Positions 10,411 through 22,197 of a stretch of DNA of 64,000 nt are shown one piece after another. Numbering within the stretch: position 1 is the first letter of the stretch; every line of letters starts with the position of its first letter. A model generated the notes under the pieces. That model did not search any database. It saw only the letters and a list, made by a program, of their open reading frames with translations, and was not told the DNA's origin. This stretch comes from Symbiodinium natans. Lineage: Eukaryota > Sar > Dinophyceae > Suessiales > Symbiodiniaceae. A program made the position numbers and the translations under genes. The stretch lies in NCBI GenBank assembly GCA_905221605.1, contig CAJNDS010002301.1, positions 1,498,192 to 1,562,191 on the forward strand, written 5' to 3'.

Positions 10411-10997
10411 GTGGGGCCCCCCGGCTGTGGACCCTAAGCTCGGTCCAGTTGAGTGACTTGCATGAGTGCAGGGCTTATGCGATCCACACGGGGTTTAAGG
10501 TGCATACCTCCAAAAGGTAGGTGTTAGTTTTGGATACGGCAGGTCACCGACAATTACAGGGTCAGGGCTTGCAAGGTTTGTAGGGTATCAAGGTGTAGTG
10601 TAGTGCTTAAGTGGCTTAGTGTCTTGAAGGGTTTTAGGGTTTGGGGAGGCCTCACAGGGTGGAGCGGGAAGCTTGACAGCGCCAAGACGGCCAAGACTCT
10701 GTCATACTTGGGACATTTAAGTGCCTACGATTCTGGGGGGATACACAGCAGTCAGGGGCAGATTTTCAAGGGACTTGTTGCATGCTCTGTGCAGCTCTCA
10801 GCTAGGGTTCTAAAGGGTTTAGGGGATTTGAGGGGTTGGGTCTTTTGGGAGTCTAGGATCTACAGTACGTTTACTACTTGGGGTCCTTTGGAATGGCTTT
10901 GTGCTGCCTTCTCTGGGCCGTTCGGGTGGTTAGGGATGGTGGAGCTCGGGAGTTGGGTTTCAGGAAGCTTCAGGGTTTTTGCACGTGAACAGCCAGA

Positions 10998-11116
10998 CTT
11001 GGAGGTTGTGGGTCATCGTATGTAGCGTTTTAAATATAAGTACCCCCAACTTGAGGGATTTGAACGGTTACCCTACTTAGCTATAGCCCCACTTGTCAGT
11101 ACCATGAACCTCCAAG
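10998..11116 (+). mobile_element. Family F inverted-repeat element (diverged)
   Basis: CTTGGAGGTTGTGGGTCATC ... ACCATGAACCTCCAAG, within the dynein AAA3 intron. Confidence 0.65.
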
Positions 11117-11252
11117 TAGCTTTTTGAGATGCAAGGCTCTGGGCTAAGAGGGTCCATGCACAACTTGTGGTGATGGGTTCTTCTAAGCCCTCAACCCTAA
11201 ACCCGAAACCCTAAACCCTAAGCCCTAAACTCGGTAGTTCCTGTCTCCCGAG

Positions 11253-11303
11253 GTGTGAACATCTCCATGTGGCTTCAAAAACAGGCTCCGGAGCACTTCT
11301 CAG
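11253..11303 (+). CDS. Dynein exon after AAA3 P-loop
   Basis: VNISMWLQKQAPEHFS follows GKS without a frame break and fits the helix after the AAA3 P-loop ('GKt.ni...l'). CCCTAAA-type repeats precede it and a TTTAGGG tract (11348-11408) follows. The expected 'FSAQTsANQTQ' segment between here and 12539 was not found. Confidence 0.75.
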
Positions 11304-12538
11304 GCTGGCATTGGCCTTGACAGACCGCCCCCCAAAAAAGCTGGTTATGGGGGTTTAGGGTTTAGGGTTTAGGGTTTAGGGTTTAGGGTTTAGGGTTTAG
11401 GGTTTAGTTTAGGATGTAAGGTGTTAAGGCCTCTTACTGTAGGATTTCACGGGTTGTGGCTATCTTGAGCCTAGCCAAGATCAAGATTTGCGTGCCCAAA
11501 AGATTCCAGGACCAAGGTTCCCATATGGAGAGAATCGTTTGGCACAACCCCATCTGTCTCGTCAATGGCCAGCTCACGCTGGTCTGTGGATTCTGTTCAG
11601 TCGGCCCCTTAACGAACCTGACCCTGTACATAAGGTTTTGTAGGGTTTAGGCTCTGGAGTTGAGGATCTGGGGGGTAACCCTAAACCCTAAGGCCTATAA
11701 AACCCTAAACCCCAAACCCTAAACCCAAAGAGCTTCGGGTTTGGAGTTTAGGGTGACAGCCCCCTTGCAGGCGTCTTCGTGAACTTCTCGGCCTTGGCCT
11801 AAGCGGCACCGCAGGTGCCCAAAACAAGCACGTTCAGCGTTTTGCGCGCGGAACCAGTGAAACTGGTACGCAGGGTGAGCTTCATCAAGCAGAATGAAAC
11901 ATGCAGTGGAGCAGCTGCGGCATTCATGCAACTCGAAAGCCCCTGCCAGACCAGCAAGTCAGAAAGTTGGAGTAAGCACACCTTTGACACAACCCTTGTT
12001 GGTTGAGAGTGTGTGGTTTAGGATTGCAGCAGGTATAGCGCCCAGTCGAGGCCGGATCGAGCTGAGTCCACTTTGCGGTGAGTGATGACTAAGGCCCAAA
12101 CGCACGTCAACCAGCTCTGCTCTCAGCTTTGTATTCCTAATCCCGAAGTTCACTCACCACCTAAAGGGCTGGTTGACAGGGGTTCTAGTCTACGGTCGTC
12201 GCATAGGGTTTTCCACCCCAACAGTACGGCTCATAGGCCGGAGCGCATTGTGGCATGAGCGATGTTCCTACACCTTAAACCTTAAACCCTCTCGTGCGGC
12301 ATGGCTTTCCAGTGAAACAATGACGGCTCCTGTCAGAGGTTCCTTTCCAGGTCGGGCAGAGCCACCAAACACAGCCCCTCTTGTAGGGTTTTTTTAAACG
12401 TTTAAAAACGCTAAATGCTTTTTTTAACGTTAAAAAACCTCAAAGCCAAAAACCCGCAGTCCCCAAAAGCCACAGAAACCCTTGAACCTCAAACCCTTAA
12501 ACCTCTCCAACCCCGATTCCCAAAAAGTCAGGTTCCAG
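11304..12538. other. Intronic stretch with several open but unassigned frames
   Basis: A TTTAGGG tract lies at 11348-11408. Open frames on both strands at 11434-12153 overlap one another and show no family motif. At least one exon of AAA3 (sensor strand, 'QTsANQTQ') should lie here. Confidence 0.4.
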
Positions 12539-12567
12539 GACTTGATCGACAGCAAGCTCGAGAAGAG
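12539..12567 (+). CDS. Dynein AAA3 exon (DLIDSKLEK)
   Basis: The 29-bp exon reads DLIDSKLEK plus two bases. With GC donor AG|GC and acceptor TCGAG|G it joins 12737 to give DLIDSKLEKRRRGVYGPPAG, the AAA3 'qDiIdsKLdKRrkGvyGPP' segment. The intron 12568-12736 is 169 bp, GC-AG. Confidence 0.85.
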
Positions 12568-12736
12568 GCGTGGGGAGCGTTTGTTTTCGCTAGCCGGTAC
12601 AAAGTGGGTTTAGGGGTTTCGGGTTGCTGAGAACCTGAACGCTCAAAGTATGCTCAAAGTGGCTGTTAGGCTTGTGGGGGGGTTGGGATCTGACCATGCT
12701 TTCGCCTGCTGCCACCTCTCACCCGAACCCTTCGAG

Positions 12737-12796
12737 GCGTCGTGGCGTCTATGGCCCCCCGGCGGGCAAGAAGATGGTGCTCTTCGTAGATGACCT
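12737..12796 (+). CDS. Dynein AAA3 Walker B exon (VDDL)
   Basis: RRGVYGPPAGKKMVLFVDDL ends with the AAA3 Walker B motif. The codon for Leu is split CT|G; the donor is GC at 12797. It joins 13731 to give VDDLNMPQKEYYGAQPPIEL, the invariant dynein 'vDDlNmP..e.yGaQpPiEL'. The intron 12797-13730 is GC-AG and contains AGT/GTC trinucleotide repeats and a long C run. Confidence 0.92.
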
Positions 12797-13730
12797 GCCT
12801 GCCTGGCGCACTTTAGGGCCAGGGATTCGGGCTTGGGCTGAGGCCACGAAGCACCCTGCACCCGGAACCCTACACATCCTCGCGATCAGTCCTGTATACA
12901 CTTCTGACATGGAAAAATGGACATGCAACCACACTCCAAAGCGTCAAAAAGTAGAGCCTAAAACCTGAAGATTTCGGAGAGTGCGGGGCCAATGCTGTAG
13001 CATTGATAAGTACTCTTTGTGTGCGCTTCCTTAAACTGCAAAGCCTAAGCCCTAAACCCTAAACCCTAAAACGGCACTATCAAAATCATGACTCCCTAAT
13101 GTTGGACTCGGTTTAGTGCGCAGGGACCTCCCCAAACAATTGTCGGCTTTTCGGGGATCCTGAATAGTGTGGGCTGGGGTCGTCGTCGTCGTAGTAGTAG
13201 CAGTAAGTACTAGTAGTACTAGTAGTATTAGTAGTACTGGTAGTACTAGTAGTACTAGTAGTACCACTAGTACTAGTAGTACTAGTAGTCGGCAGAAACC
13301 AGCCTTCAGCTTTCTTTTGTTAAGGGCAGAGCCCCTTCTTCCCCTAGCGGGCAACACCGGCCGGGGCAACATCGCATAATTGCGGACCACCCTAATCAAA
13401 GGGGGGTCCTCTATAAGATTGCCGGAAAAACGCATAATAGTGCCCCCCCCTCACTAAACCGGGTGCAACATTAAACCCCCCCCCCCCCCTAAGCCCTGAA
13501 CCCGAAACCCCAAACCCTAAGTACTAAACCAAACCTCAGCAGAAGCCAGGCGCTGGTTTAGGGTGAGTTTGGTTCGATATGTGGTGTAGGGTTTGGGGCC
13601 TCAAGACTGACTGGAGGATACGAACCCCTGGATCATCTCGCAACCTGCGGCCCCCTTGCGCTGGGTTCAGGGTTAGGGTCTAGGGTTTAGGGTTTAGGCG
13701 TCAGGGTTTAGGGTCCCATCCGATGTCCAG

Positions 13731-13778
13731 GAACATGCCCCAGAAAGAGTACTACGGTGCACAGCCGCCCATCGAACT
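13731..13778 (+). CDS. Dynein AAA3 exon (NMPQKEYYGAQPPIEL)
   Basis: NMPQKEYYGAQPPIEL is a diagnostic dynein AAA3 sequence. The start is fixed by the split Leu codon. A GC donor after GAACT is likely, in keeping with the preceding intron. A family D hairpin element (13875-13981) lies in the following intron. Confidence 0.92.
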
Positions 13779-13874
13779 GCCGCAGCCCCAGACGGATCTT
13801 GAGGGTGGTTGCCTTCATTGGGCCTGGTGCTCGACCACCGGCTGCCTTGCATATGTGGGTTTACGCTGTTAGGG

Positions 13875-13981
13875 TTACTTTATTGGGGTCCTTATTCAAG
13901 GGGATCCTACTATTTGGGGGTCTATATTATTACGGGTCCTTTTTTTGTGAACCCCAATATCGGTTCCGCTCAATAAAGTAA
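13875..13981 (-). mobile_element. Family D element
   Basis: TTACTTTATTG ... CAATAAAGTAA ends. The interior is the reverse complement of copies at about 17140-17245 and 39245-39395 (shared core: ATAGACCCCCAAATAGTAGG type). Confidence 0.7.
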
Positions 13982-14564
13982 AGTCTTTGCCCCAGGGCCC
14001 CAGATCTTGCATCCTAGGTAGTTCTTCGGCTATGCCCCAGAAGTATACACCCTACAACCCTAAGCTTTATGAACCCTGCAAAGCCTCATTCAAACTCTTG
14101 TCAACTCTTGGAACTGGCAAGCCTGGCAAAACATTACAAACGCTTATCAGCTCTTACAAACCCTTACAAAGACCATGGAGCCCGAGAATTTCCCCGAACC
14201 TCTTAACGCTTGGCACGTAGAAGGCTGCGTCAGTGGCATGACCATGGCGGGTGGTACAACAGGACGCCTGCAGCTTCCAACTCTTGTGGTCCTAAACCCA
14301 CTGTCCCCCCCCTCCCCCCGATCTAGGGTTCACGGTTTAGGGCTGCCAACAAAGAGGGCTTTAGGGTTTAAAGTTTCGAAATAACATGTAAACAGAATAC
14401 ATACACAGATACACAGAATACATACACAGAGAACTGTTTTGCTGCCTTCCTTCGGGGCCTTTTCCGGCCAGAATTGGAATGCTGGAAGTGATTCAAGCGT
14501 TGCGCTTCGTCTCTTTTTGTGTTGTTGTTGGAGTATGGGGGAGGGCGTTTAAGGGGGAGGTGGG

Positions 14565-14654
14565 AGTAATGCGACTTGTCAAAGAGTGGGGCTACAAGCA
14601 GCCCATGTCCACGTACGCAGGAAGGAGCTGAAGAAGTTCGACATCACGGATATG
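14565..14654 (+). CDS. Dynein AAA3 exons (WGYKQ and KELKKFDITDM)
   Basis: Two neighbouring reading blocks are seen. MRLVKEWGYKQ (about 14569-14601) resembles 'LLR...d..GwYd', and KELKKFDITDM (14621-14654) resembles 'k.l....ivDm'. The second ends ATG|GT and joins 15005 to give DITDM-IMASAMGPPGGG. The join between the two blocks is unclear, and they may be one exon with a wrong base or two exons. Confidence 0.6.
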
Positions 14655-15004
14655 GTGCGGAGCTGACGCTGAACGCCTTCTGCATTCTGCATATAGGGTT
14701 TAGGGTTTATAGGGTTTAGGGTTTAGGACCTAGCGTTTAGGGTTTAGACCATGTAGGGGGTCGATCTTGTGTGGGGTTCGTACGTACTAAGGTTTTGATG
14801 GATGTATGTAGGGCTCCTGTGGCATATTGGTGACTAACGCCTAAACCCTAAACCCTTATAAACCCTAATCCCATCATATATGGCGTGTCCTTGTGGGGTT
14901 GCTAGTACTAAAACCGTACTTCCTTGAAGCTAAACCCTAAACCCGAAACCCAAAACCCAAAACCCTAAACCCTGAACCCAGTGCAAGCTGACTGCATTTC
15001 TAAG

Positions 15005-15055
15005 ATCATGGCCTCAGCGATGGGCCCTCCCGGTGGCGGCCGTCGCTCGGACTTT
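15005..15055 (+). CDS. Dynein AAA3 exon (AMGPPGGGR)
   Basis: IMASAMGPPGGGRRSDF is the conserved 'iaAMGPPGGGR' loop of AAA3. CCCTAAA-type repeats lie upstream (14932-14980) and TTTAGGG repeats downstream. The acceptor is CTAAG|ATC; the donor is probably TTT|GTTGGG. Confidence 0.9.
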
Positions 15056-15602
15056 GTTGGGGTTTTTTTAGGGTTCAGTTTAGGGTTTAGGGTTTAGGGT
15101 TTTGGGGTTTGGGGTTTTGGGGTTTTAGGATTTAGGGGTTCAGGTTATAGGGACAACTTCAACTCTATCGGTGGACAAATTCCTGAAATGAATGGGTTTA
15201 TTTGGGTTTGGGGTTTAGGATGTCTGGCTTTGGGCTGTTGGGTTATGAGGGGTTCTTGCAGGGTTTAGGTTTCATTTAGGATTTAGGGCTCAGTTGACAT
15301 TGAGGTTGTGTGCGCCGTGTCATCACAGCTGCAAGAGCTTCATAAGGGGCTCTTATTACACCTACGACTTCTTTGTGGTGGCTCTTACTTTCGTGGGGAG
15401 GACATGACCCAGCGCAAAAAGGGGAGTGCATGAGACCGTTTTTCACCCCAGTGACCTCGACCCTGATTGCCCTTTCAGCCCGAAACCCCGTCAAGCCTTT
15501 CAGCCCGAAACCTCAAGTCCCCAAACGCCCAAACCCTAAGTCCTAAGCCCGAAGTCCTAGACCCTAAACTCTAAACCCGACCAGCGACTGGGCCTGAATA
15601 AT

Positions 15603-15781
15603 CTTGGTGGCCCAGTAGTACCCTTGTTGTCCCTTTTTGGTTTAGGGTTTAGGGTTTAGAGTTTTAGTACCCATGTTTTCCTTTTTTGGTTTAGGGTTTA
15701 GGGTTTTAGAGGGCCCCCTTATATACTAACCAACCCAAAAGCTGGGTGCCCTCATTGTAATATGGTTACCGGGCTACCAAG
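15603..15781 (+). mobile_element. Family A introner with telomeric insertions
   Basis: CTTGGTGGCCCAGTAGTACC ... TTACCGGGCTACCAAG. The left half is duplicated, and each duplicate is followed by TTTAGGG units. Confidence 0.82.
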
Positions 15782-16009
15782 CAATTTCAAATGGGTTTTG
15801 GTGATTCATATGGCTGATGTTATATTAATATAGGGGGCCTGAATAGTTAGATGAGGGAGGCTTTTCTGATATCCCTAAACGCTAGACCCTAAACCCCCTT
15901 TAAAGCTACCAAAGGGTTTCTAAGGGTGTATTCTCTCGTAAGTAGTCCGACCCCTAAGGTAGGTGAATCTCCTTATAGGGGTTTCGGTCTTAGGGCTTTA
16001 GTGTTTAGG

Positions 16010-16140
16010 GTTTTAGCGTTTAGGGTTTTAGGGTTTTAGGGTTGTAGGGTTTTAGGGTTGTAGGGTTTTAGGGTTTTAGGGTTTTAGGGTTTTAGGGTTT
16101 TTGGGTTTTAGGGTTTTAGGGTGTTTAGAGGTTTAGGGCT
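16010..16140 (+). repeat. TTTTAGGG (8-base) variant array
   Basis: Unit length shifted from 7 to 8 by an added T, in more than ten near-identical units, so the variant has spread locally. Confidence 0.85.
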
Positions 16141-17139
16141 TTAGGGATGGCAGCGTTTTAGGGTCTAGCTCCAACGCCTAGCCAACGCCTGCACAGCACG
16201 GGCCAGTAGTTGTGTGGGCGGTCGCGATCCCACGCCAAAGTCGACGAACTTAAGCAAGACAGCAACTATAATTTTCCCCTGAACCCTAACCCCTATAAGC
16301 CCTAAATTCTTGTGAATTTGCAAGTCGGTCTCAGTCCCAACTAGCTCATGCTCAACCCTAAACCCTAAACCCTAAACCCCAAACCCTAAAACCCTAAACC
16401 CTCTCAAGGCGGTAAAAGACTCGCCTGAAGCCCAGGCACATTCATCACCGAGCGCCGGCAGCCACAGAGAGGGCTCGTGAAGTTGAGGGTTTAGGGTTTA
16501 GGGTTTAGGGTTTAGGGTTTAGGGTTTAGGGTTTAGGGTTTAGGGTTTAGGGTTTAGGGTTTAGGGTTTAGGGTCGGGGGGTTGTGGGGTTTGGGGGTTT
16601 AGGGGTTTATAGGGTTTAGGGTTTAGGGTTTCATGAAGTGTTCTTGGGGTTGTGGCGTTTAGGGTTTAGGGTTCTGGTTGCACGAAAGCACGCGGCTTGA
16701 TATGCTCAACTGAGCCCTCAAATGCGTAAACCGTAGTCCTAAACCCTAGCCGCATCCAGATCTGTGAGGACACTTGCAAGCTTCCCACAGGCATAGTTTT
16801 GATCATGACGACTTTCGTCCGTCGGAAACTACAGCGGGAGGTTTCTGGCGCATATAGTAAGTCTTGCAAGTGACACTTCGAAGACAAGTTGGGCACAAGG
16901 AGTTCCTTCTCGGAAAGGGGTGTGAGTGTGCATCACTAGGGTTGATGACTTAACCTAACACCGAAGCTCAGCAGGATTTTGCAGTGTACCTGCTGCTCGA
17001 AGTAAAGTGTGTGATCCAGATCAGCCCTTCCTTGAGATCACCCTAAATCGCAGAGTCGGCATCAGTAGAGCAAGTAACAAGAGCCCAGTGGATTTGCTTC
17101 AAAGCCATGTTCTGATGCTGTACCTACATGTATACACAT

Positions 17140-17245
17140 GGGGGTTTTCGAGAATCAGGGACCCCGAACATAGACCCCCGAATACTATGATCCCCGTATT
17201 AATAAGGCCAATAAGGTACCCCCCCCCCCCCCCCCCCCCCCCCCA
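17140..17245 (+). mobile_element. Family D element with a C run
   Basis: GACCCCGAACATAGACCCCC then AATAAGGTACCCC followed by a run of about 26 C. Core similarity to 13875 (inverted) and 39245. Confidence 0.6.
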
Positions 17246-17700
17246 ATATGGTATATAAACTCCCCGACATACACAAAAATCGCGTAACACACCTGTACAC
17301 ATGTATACGCAAGTATAAGTACTCTCAGTCGCCGGATCGGGTCTAGGGAGCCCGCGAGACCCTGAGACCCTAAACCCCCCCAAACCCCAAGCTTCCTAAA
17401 CCCTAGTCTATAAAGCAGAACCCATGCCCTAAACCCTGAACCCTGAAAACCTAAACCCTGAACCCTGATCCCGGAAACCCCAAACCCAAACCTTAAGCCA
17501 ACAACCAAGGCTTGAAGCGCCACTACAATGTTGCAAGCTCAGCTTTGCAACCTGTGAGTTTGGCTCCAGAGGCTGCTCCCTTCAGGACGCCTTCCAACCT
17601 CATAGACTCAATAGGGTCTTCTGGGTTTAGGGTTTAGGGTTTTCGGGTTTAGGGTTAAGGATTTAGGGTTTAGGGTTTAGGGTTTAGGGTTTAGGGTTGG

Positions 17701-17812
17701 CTTGGTAGGCTAGTGGTGCCCTTTACCCTCTTTTGGTTATGGGTTCCCTTATAAAATAAGCTAGCCAAAAAAGGGGTGCCCCTTATTATAATATGGCTAC
17801 TGGGCTACCAAG
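17701..17812 (+). mobile_element. Family A introner, standard copy
   Basis: CTTGGTAGGCTAGTGGTGCC ... GGCTACTGGGCTACCAAG, 112 bp. TTTAGGG repeats end directly before it. Confidence 0.88.
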
Positions 17813-18031
17813 TAGGCGAACCTTCTACAGGATTCTTTGAGGCTTGGTTTAGGATGTTACGAAGACGAATCCTGCAAATTGCTAAGCTAGATGGTAACTT
17901 CCCCAAAAGGCCCAGCGAGCTTCGAATGCGTGCCTACCCAGGTGCTGGCATACTCCGACCTCCAGGACGCCTCCGAACTCACAGTCTCAAAGGGGTTTAG
18001 GGTTTAGGGTTTAGGGTTTAGGGTTTAGGGT

Positions 18032-18118
18032 TGTGGTACCCCTTTGTGCCCCTTGTTGTCGACTCGAGGTTCCCTTGTATAAAGTAGCGCCAACCCCTGT
18101 ACCCTTCTGAGAATGTGG
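18032..18118 (+). mobile_element. Family A remnant lacking the right arm
   Basis: GTGGTACCCCTTTGTGCCCC and TTCCCTTGTATAAAGTAGC match family A, but the ACTGGGCTACCAAG end is absent. TTTAGGG repeats abut its left side. Confidence 0.6.
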
Positions 18119-19106
18119 ACTATATCCCTATCCCCCTTGGGAATTAGTTGTTTTTAATGTTTGTTGATATAAAACCCAAGAGGATATACATAAGGAGTAT
18201 AGTGGAGGGGTTGAAGGTTGAGGGCTAGAGCCATGAACCCCTGAGCCCTCAAGCCATTGCTCATTGGGGTTTAGGTTTTAGGGATTCATGTTTAGGGTTT
18301 AGGGTTTAATGTTTAGTTGTTTCGGGTTTAGAGTTTAGGGTCAAGTTATCAAGGCAGGATTAGCATTTTTGGGCTTGCTGGCCGGATCACCTCATGCGCA
18401 ACTCCCCCGCAGAAGCAGACCTGGGCATCGACTTCATTGCTCCTCCTTGGGGAGTGTGGAGAGTTTAGTGCAGAAAGTTGTCGCCTTGCAGGTTAAGAGG
18501 GGCTTGAGCCCTTTCATGGCGCAGTGAGTCCCCAAGAGTAACCACGACCATCTGCACAACTCGGTGCGATGCACTTGCACATCCTGGGGCATGGAATGAA
18601 CCCCCCCAAAGTGCATGAAATTAATCCACAGACTTGAACAAGGGACAACTTAGGCTTAGAGTGGCATAGGATATGTGATCCCAAATGTGGAGTTGAAGAA
18701 GTCCCCAAGCCTTGTCTTCAAACTGCTCGTCTCATCCTGCAGCACAGTCAACTTTTCCGGTTTAGGGTTTAGGGGTTTAGGGTTTAGGGTTTAGGGTTTA
18801 GGGTTTAGGGTATGCGTTGCGGCAGCTCAGCAAGCACATGGAGGCGATGGCATTCAAGCATCAAGTATCGAGAAAAGGAAGTTGAAGCTGGCAGTTCGTG
18901 CTCGCTGGGCCCCCTAAGGTCCCAAATCCCTCAAAATATTTCAAAGAGGGTGTATGTGACCATTGTTGGTGAGTTTTCTCGGGTACCTTATCAATCTTGG
19001 TGGGTGCATACATGAAGTGTCTTTCTGGGATACTACCACTGAATCCCACAAATACTTCATGTACACTAGACCCAACCACCTGGGGAACTTGAGAGTGAAT
19101 TGTCAG

Positions 19107-19204
19107 CCGGATCCCGTGAAGGATGAGTCGATCTCTCAAATCTTCCGCACCATTGCCAACTACTTCTTCGCTGGGTCGGGGCCTGAAGCGTGGGCTGCCA
19201 CAGT
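19107..19204 (+). CDS. Dynein AAA3 exon (DESISQIFRTIANYFF)
   Basis: PDPVKDESISQIFRTIANYF continues FAGSGPEAWAAT. This fits the 'fpdp.deSm..IF.til..f' helix after the AMGPPGGG loop. The acceptor is TGTCAG|CCG; the donor is uncertain. The directly upstream sequence is a diverged inverted repeat, probably another intronic element. Confidence 0.7.
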
Positions 19205-19883
19205 GGCCACATGCCTACCACCCCCCGTGCTGCACACCCTAAAACCTAGAAGTTTCTTTCCTTCAGGAAGCCCCCTCCCGGCCATCCCACCCGCCACCCC
19301 CGCCACCGAGTCCTGGGCAGCGTAGGGTTCAGGCTAGCTATCATCAAGGTCACACTGCGCGGTATCAGAGCAGCCGACCTGAACTCAACCTTTTTTTGCG
19401 GTTGAGGGGGTGTCTAGGGTGTCACGAAGAGCACAAAACCTGCTTATGGTTTCTCTAACCCCCTTTAAGGCTCTTAGGTATCCCAGACAAGCCAAGTGTT
19501 TTTGGGGACGTGGGCTTGTGGTGTAGGTTGGCCCATCTTGAACTGCGCTGCCTGGATTCGCCCCTCCTTCTCCATTCCCCTAAACCCTAAACCCTAAACC
19601 CTAAACCCTAAACCCTAAATCGTATCTAGGAATATTTGTCGGCGGTGCTCAAGGCCCAAGCAAGTCTGACATGAACCAGAATGAAGGGCAACACATGACA
19701 ACTAGCGTTCCTAACTTGAGGCCGAAGTTAAAGGCTCTCAAAACCCAGAACCTTACAGGTTTCGGGTTTAGGGTTTAGGGTTTATGGTTTAGGGTTTAGG
19801 GTTTGGGGTTTGGGGTTTGGGGTTTAGGGTTTAGGGTTTGGGGTTTGGTGGCTCCCACAAACTCAAAGCTCCCAAGCCCGACA

Positions 19884-19932
19884 TTCCCTGAGCAGGTTCG
19901 ACGAGGCCATCCAAGCAACCATCCCCTGCATG
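19884..19932 (+). CDS. Dynein exon (FDEAIQATI), candidate
   Basis: The island reads FDEAIQATIPCM, placed just before the exon carrying LPTPAKSHY. Dyneins have '..At...y..v...flPTPaKsHY' here. Both ends are uncertain. TTTGGGG/TTTAGGG repeats flank it. Confidence 0.45.
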
Positions 19933-20064
19933 CCGCCGTCTCAGTCATTTGGCAGTGGTCTACACCATAGCTTAGGGTTTAGGGTCTAGAGTTTAGGGTT
20001 TAGGGTTTAGGGGTTAGGGTTTAGGGTTTAGGGTTAGAGGTAGTGTAAGGGTTTAGTGTATCAC

Positions 20065-20164
20065 CTTGGAAGGCCAGTGGTAACAGTTTCCCTTGTTGTT
20101 CGTTCAAGGTTCCCTTCCCCCAGAAAGGGTGCCCTTATTGCAATATGGTTACTGGGCTACCAAG
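20065..20164 (+). mobile_element. Family A introner
   Basis: CTTGGAAGGCCAGTGGTAAC ... ATGGTTACTGGGCTACCAAG, 100 bp. Confidence 0.82.
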
Positions 20165-21471
20165 ATCAACATACGGTCATGTCTACTGAGCGAAAGAAAG
20201 CTACATTATGCATCATAGACACTATGGTAATGATGTACCAGAAGTGGCAACTAGTGTGCTTTTTGCCATAATGTACAGTTTGTTCGTATCAGAGGGCGAA
20301 GAAGTTTGAACCCTCACCTAAACCCCCAAACCCCTAAACCCCTAAACCCCCAAACCCCCAACCCCCCTTAAACGCTCAACTGATTAGGTTTGTAGGTTTG
20401 TAGGGTTTAGGGTTTAGGTTTAGGGTTATAGGGTTCAGGGTTTAGGGTTTGGGGTTTAGAGCTTAGGGTTTAGGAGGGTTTAGGGTTTAGGGCGGCATGT
20501 GATATGCCCCGAAACCCTAAACCCTGAGCTCCCTGTAAAGTTACGGGGGTTGGTTTATAAGCTCCCTGCTCCAAACCCGAAACCAGGGTTTGTGGTTCTG
20601 GCTTTAGGGTCTAGGGTTTAGGGTTTAGGGTTCAGCCCCCAGACGAAATCCCAGCACTGGCAACCCTAACTCTACAACCAACATCCCCAAACCTACATCT
20701 GAATCACACCCCAGCATCGGCCCAGGATCAATTGCACCGTGAAGATATTCAAACAGGCACTCCAGGACAGATAGCTTCAGATTCTGGGTTTAGGGGCGTT
20801 TGGCGAAACCCTTAGCTTAAACCGCCCAAACTGTATAAGCTTAGAGCCTACATGAGGTTTAGGCGCGTTTTCAGTTCGTGGTTCTTTCTCCTAGGCTTCG
20901 CAGCACAAGAGTCGGGATTTTCACAGCGTCACAACTTTTTTGCTATGGTTTCGTTTCGGGTTGAAGGTAAGCGTGTTTACGGGTCGAGCCAATGGGTCCA
21001 CGTCCAGTACTTTTGTGGAATCTGCACCTGACAGGGGAATCGTGCCCAGAGTGTTCACCTTGAAGAATTACTACCGTTAAGGCATTCGGTAACCAAACGC
21101 TTGCTAAAGTAGCATTTCGGGGTACCTGATTCTGTAATGGTACGGCCCCTAAACCCTAAACCCTAAACCCTAAACCCTAAACCCTAAACCCTAAACCCTA
21201 AACCCTAAACCCTAAACCCTAAACCCGCAGGGTGTGGTGGAATTGTGTGTGCCGGAGTTGAGGTCCATGCACAGCTGGCGTTCTGCAAGTGTGCTTCAAG
21301 CTTGCCTACTACGTCAGCCCAATCCTAGGGTTTAGGGTTTAAGGTTTAGGGTTTAGGGCTCGTATGGTACCTCAGAGTATCCAAAGCCTCAAATCCCATC
21401 AGCAAAGGAAAACGCACACACACACACACACAAAAAAAAAAAAAACACACTCCGGGATAACTTTCCTGCAG

Positions 21472-21561
21472 ATCATGAGGCGCCCTAACGGGACATTCCA
21501 GGACTTGCTGCCGACCCCGGCCAAGTCGCACTACCTGTTCAATCTGCGCGACATCTGGCGA
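21472..21561 (+). CDS. Dynein exon (LLPTPAKSHYLFNLRDIWR)
   Basis: LLPTPAKSHYLFNLRDIWR is one of the most conserved dynein signatures (end of AAA3). It is preceded by IMRRPNGTFQD after CCTGCAG|ATC. The likely donor is CGA|GC at 21562. A (CA)n and A-run lie just upstream, and a family G element (21622-21730) lies in the next intron. Confidence 0.95.
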
Positions 21562-21621
21562 GCAGGGGGCCCGGTTCATCTCTCGCTGATATGGGCTACT
21601 CGCAAGGTGATTTAGGGCTTT

Positions 21622-21730
21622 GCTTCCTTAGTAGCTGAATGAGTGCACTTTACACTTCTTGGGATACTATAATCTCCTATAGAACTGAAAGTGTACACTT
21701 TTCGGGGCTTAGGAACTCAGCAACTAAGCT
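21622..21730 (+). mobile_element. Family G inverted-repeat element
   Basis: GCTTCCTTAGTAGCTGAATG ... AACTCAGCAACTAAGCTT. Interior arms GTGCACTTTACACTT and AAGTGTACACTTTT pair. Same family as the intron 48514-48614. Confidence 0.78.
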
Positions 21731-22041
21731 TTGTTTTTCGCAGCTGAGGAAGCCGACCATGCTAGCAGGTGCCGTAAGAAAAGGGTTTGCGATTGGCTCT
21801 TGCCCTTGTTGATACGACGCACATGTCTGTAATGGGTGCTTTCATGTACCGGAGGTGGCTCGAGACTTAGAGACCTCGAACAGCCTTCAAGCCTTGATCA
21901 TCCCTGGACTCCCAAGTACCTGTAGAACCACATGGAGAAGAATTGATGTTGCAATGCACATATACTAGTACATATACATATACGCATCTACATCTGTGCG
22001 CAGGACAGTATAAACCTTATTGTACCTCCTCAAGAACCCTA

Positions 22042-22197
22042 CTTGGAGGTTCATGGGTACTTATAACCCCAATTAATAAGTTCGCCTACATCCGACTCAG
22101 AGGACTTAACTAGGGGACATGTAGGGCGCATATAAGTACAGTTACCTTAAACCCGAAACCCTAAACCCTAAACCCTGAACCTCCAAGTAGGCAAGCG
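22042..22197 (+). mobile_element. Family F element with telomeric insertion
   Basis: CTTGGAGGTTCATGGGTACT ... CTGAACCTCCAAG. A CCCTAAA tract is inserted just inside the right arm. Confidence 0.75.

Larger units (their letters stand above)
15056..19106. other. Intron-rich stretch of repeats and elements
   Basis: Family A elements occur at 15603-15781, 17701-17812 and (truncated) 18032-18118, and a family D element at about 17140-17245 with a C run. A TTTTAGGG array lies at 16010-16140 and a TTTAGGG tract at 16485-16575. A diverged hairpin lies at about 18965-19100. A possible small dynein piece (DNFNSI, about 15150-15170) could be the 'rHFN' segment. The long frames at 16666-17523 have no motif. 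Confidence 0.45.

Noticed and set aside
13052-13435. Minus-strand 127-residue frame with a leucine/valine run resembling a membrane segment
   Set aside because: The run is the translation of an AGT/AGC trinucleotide repeat within the dynein intron 12797-13730.
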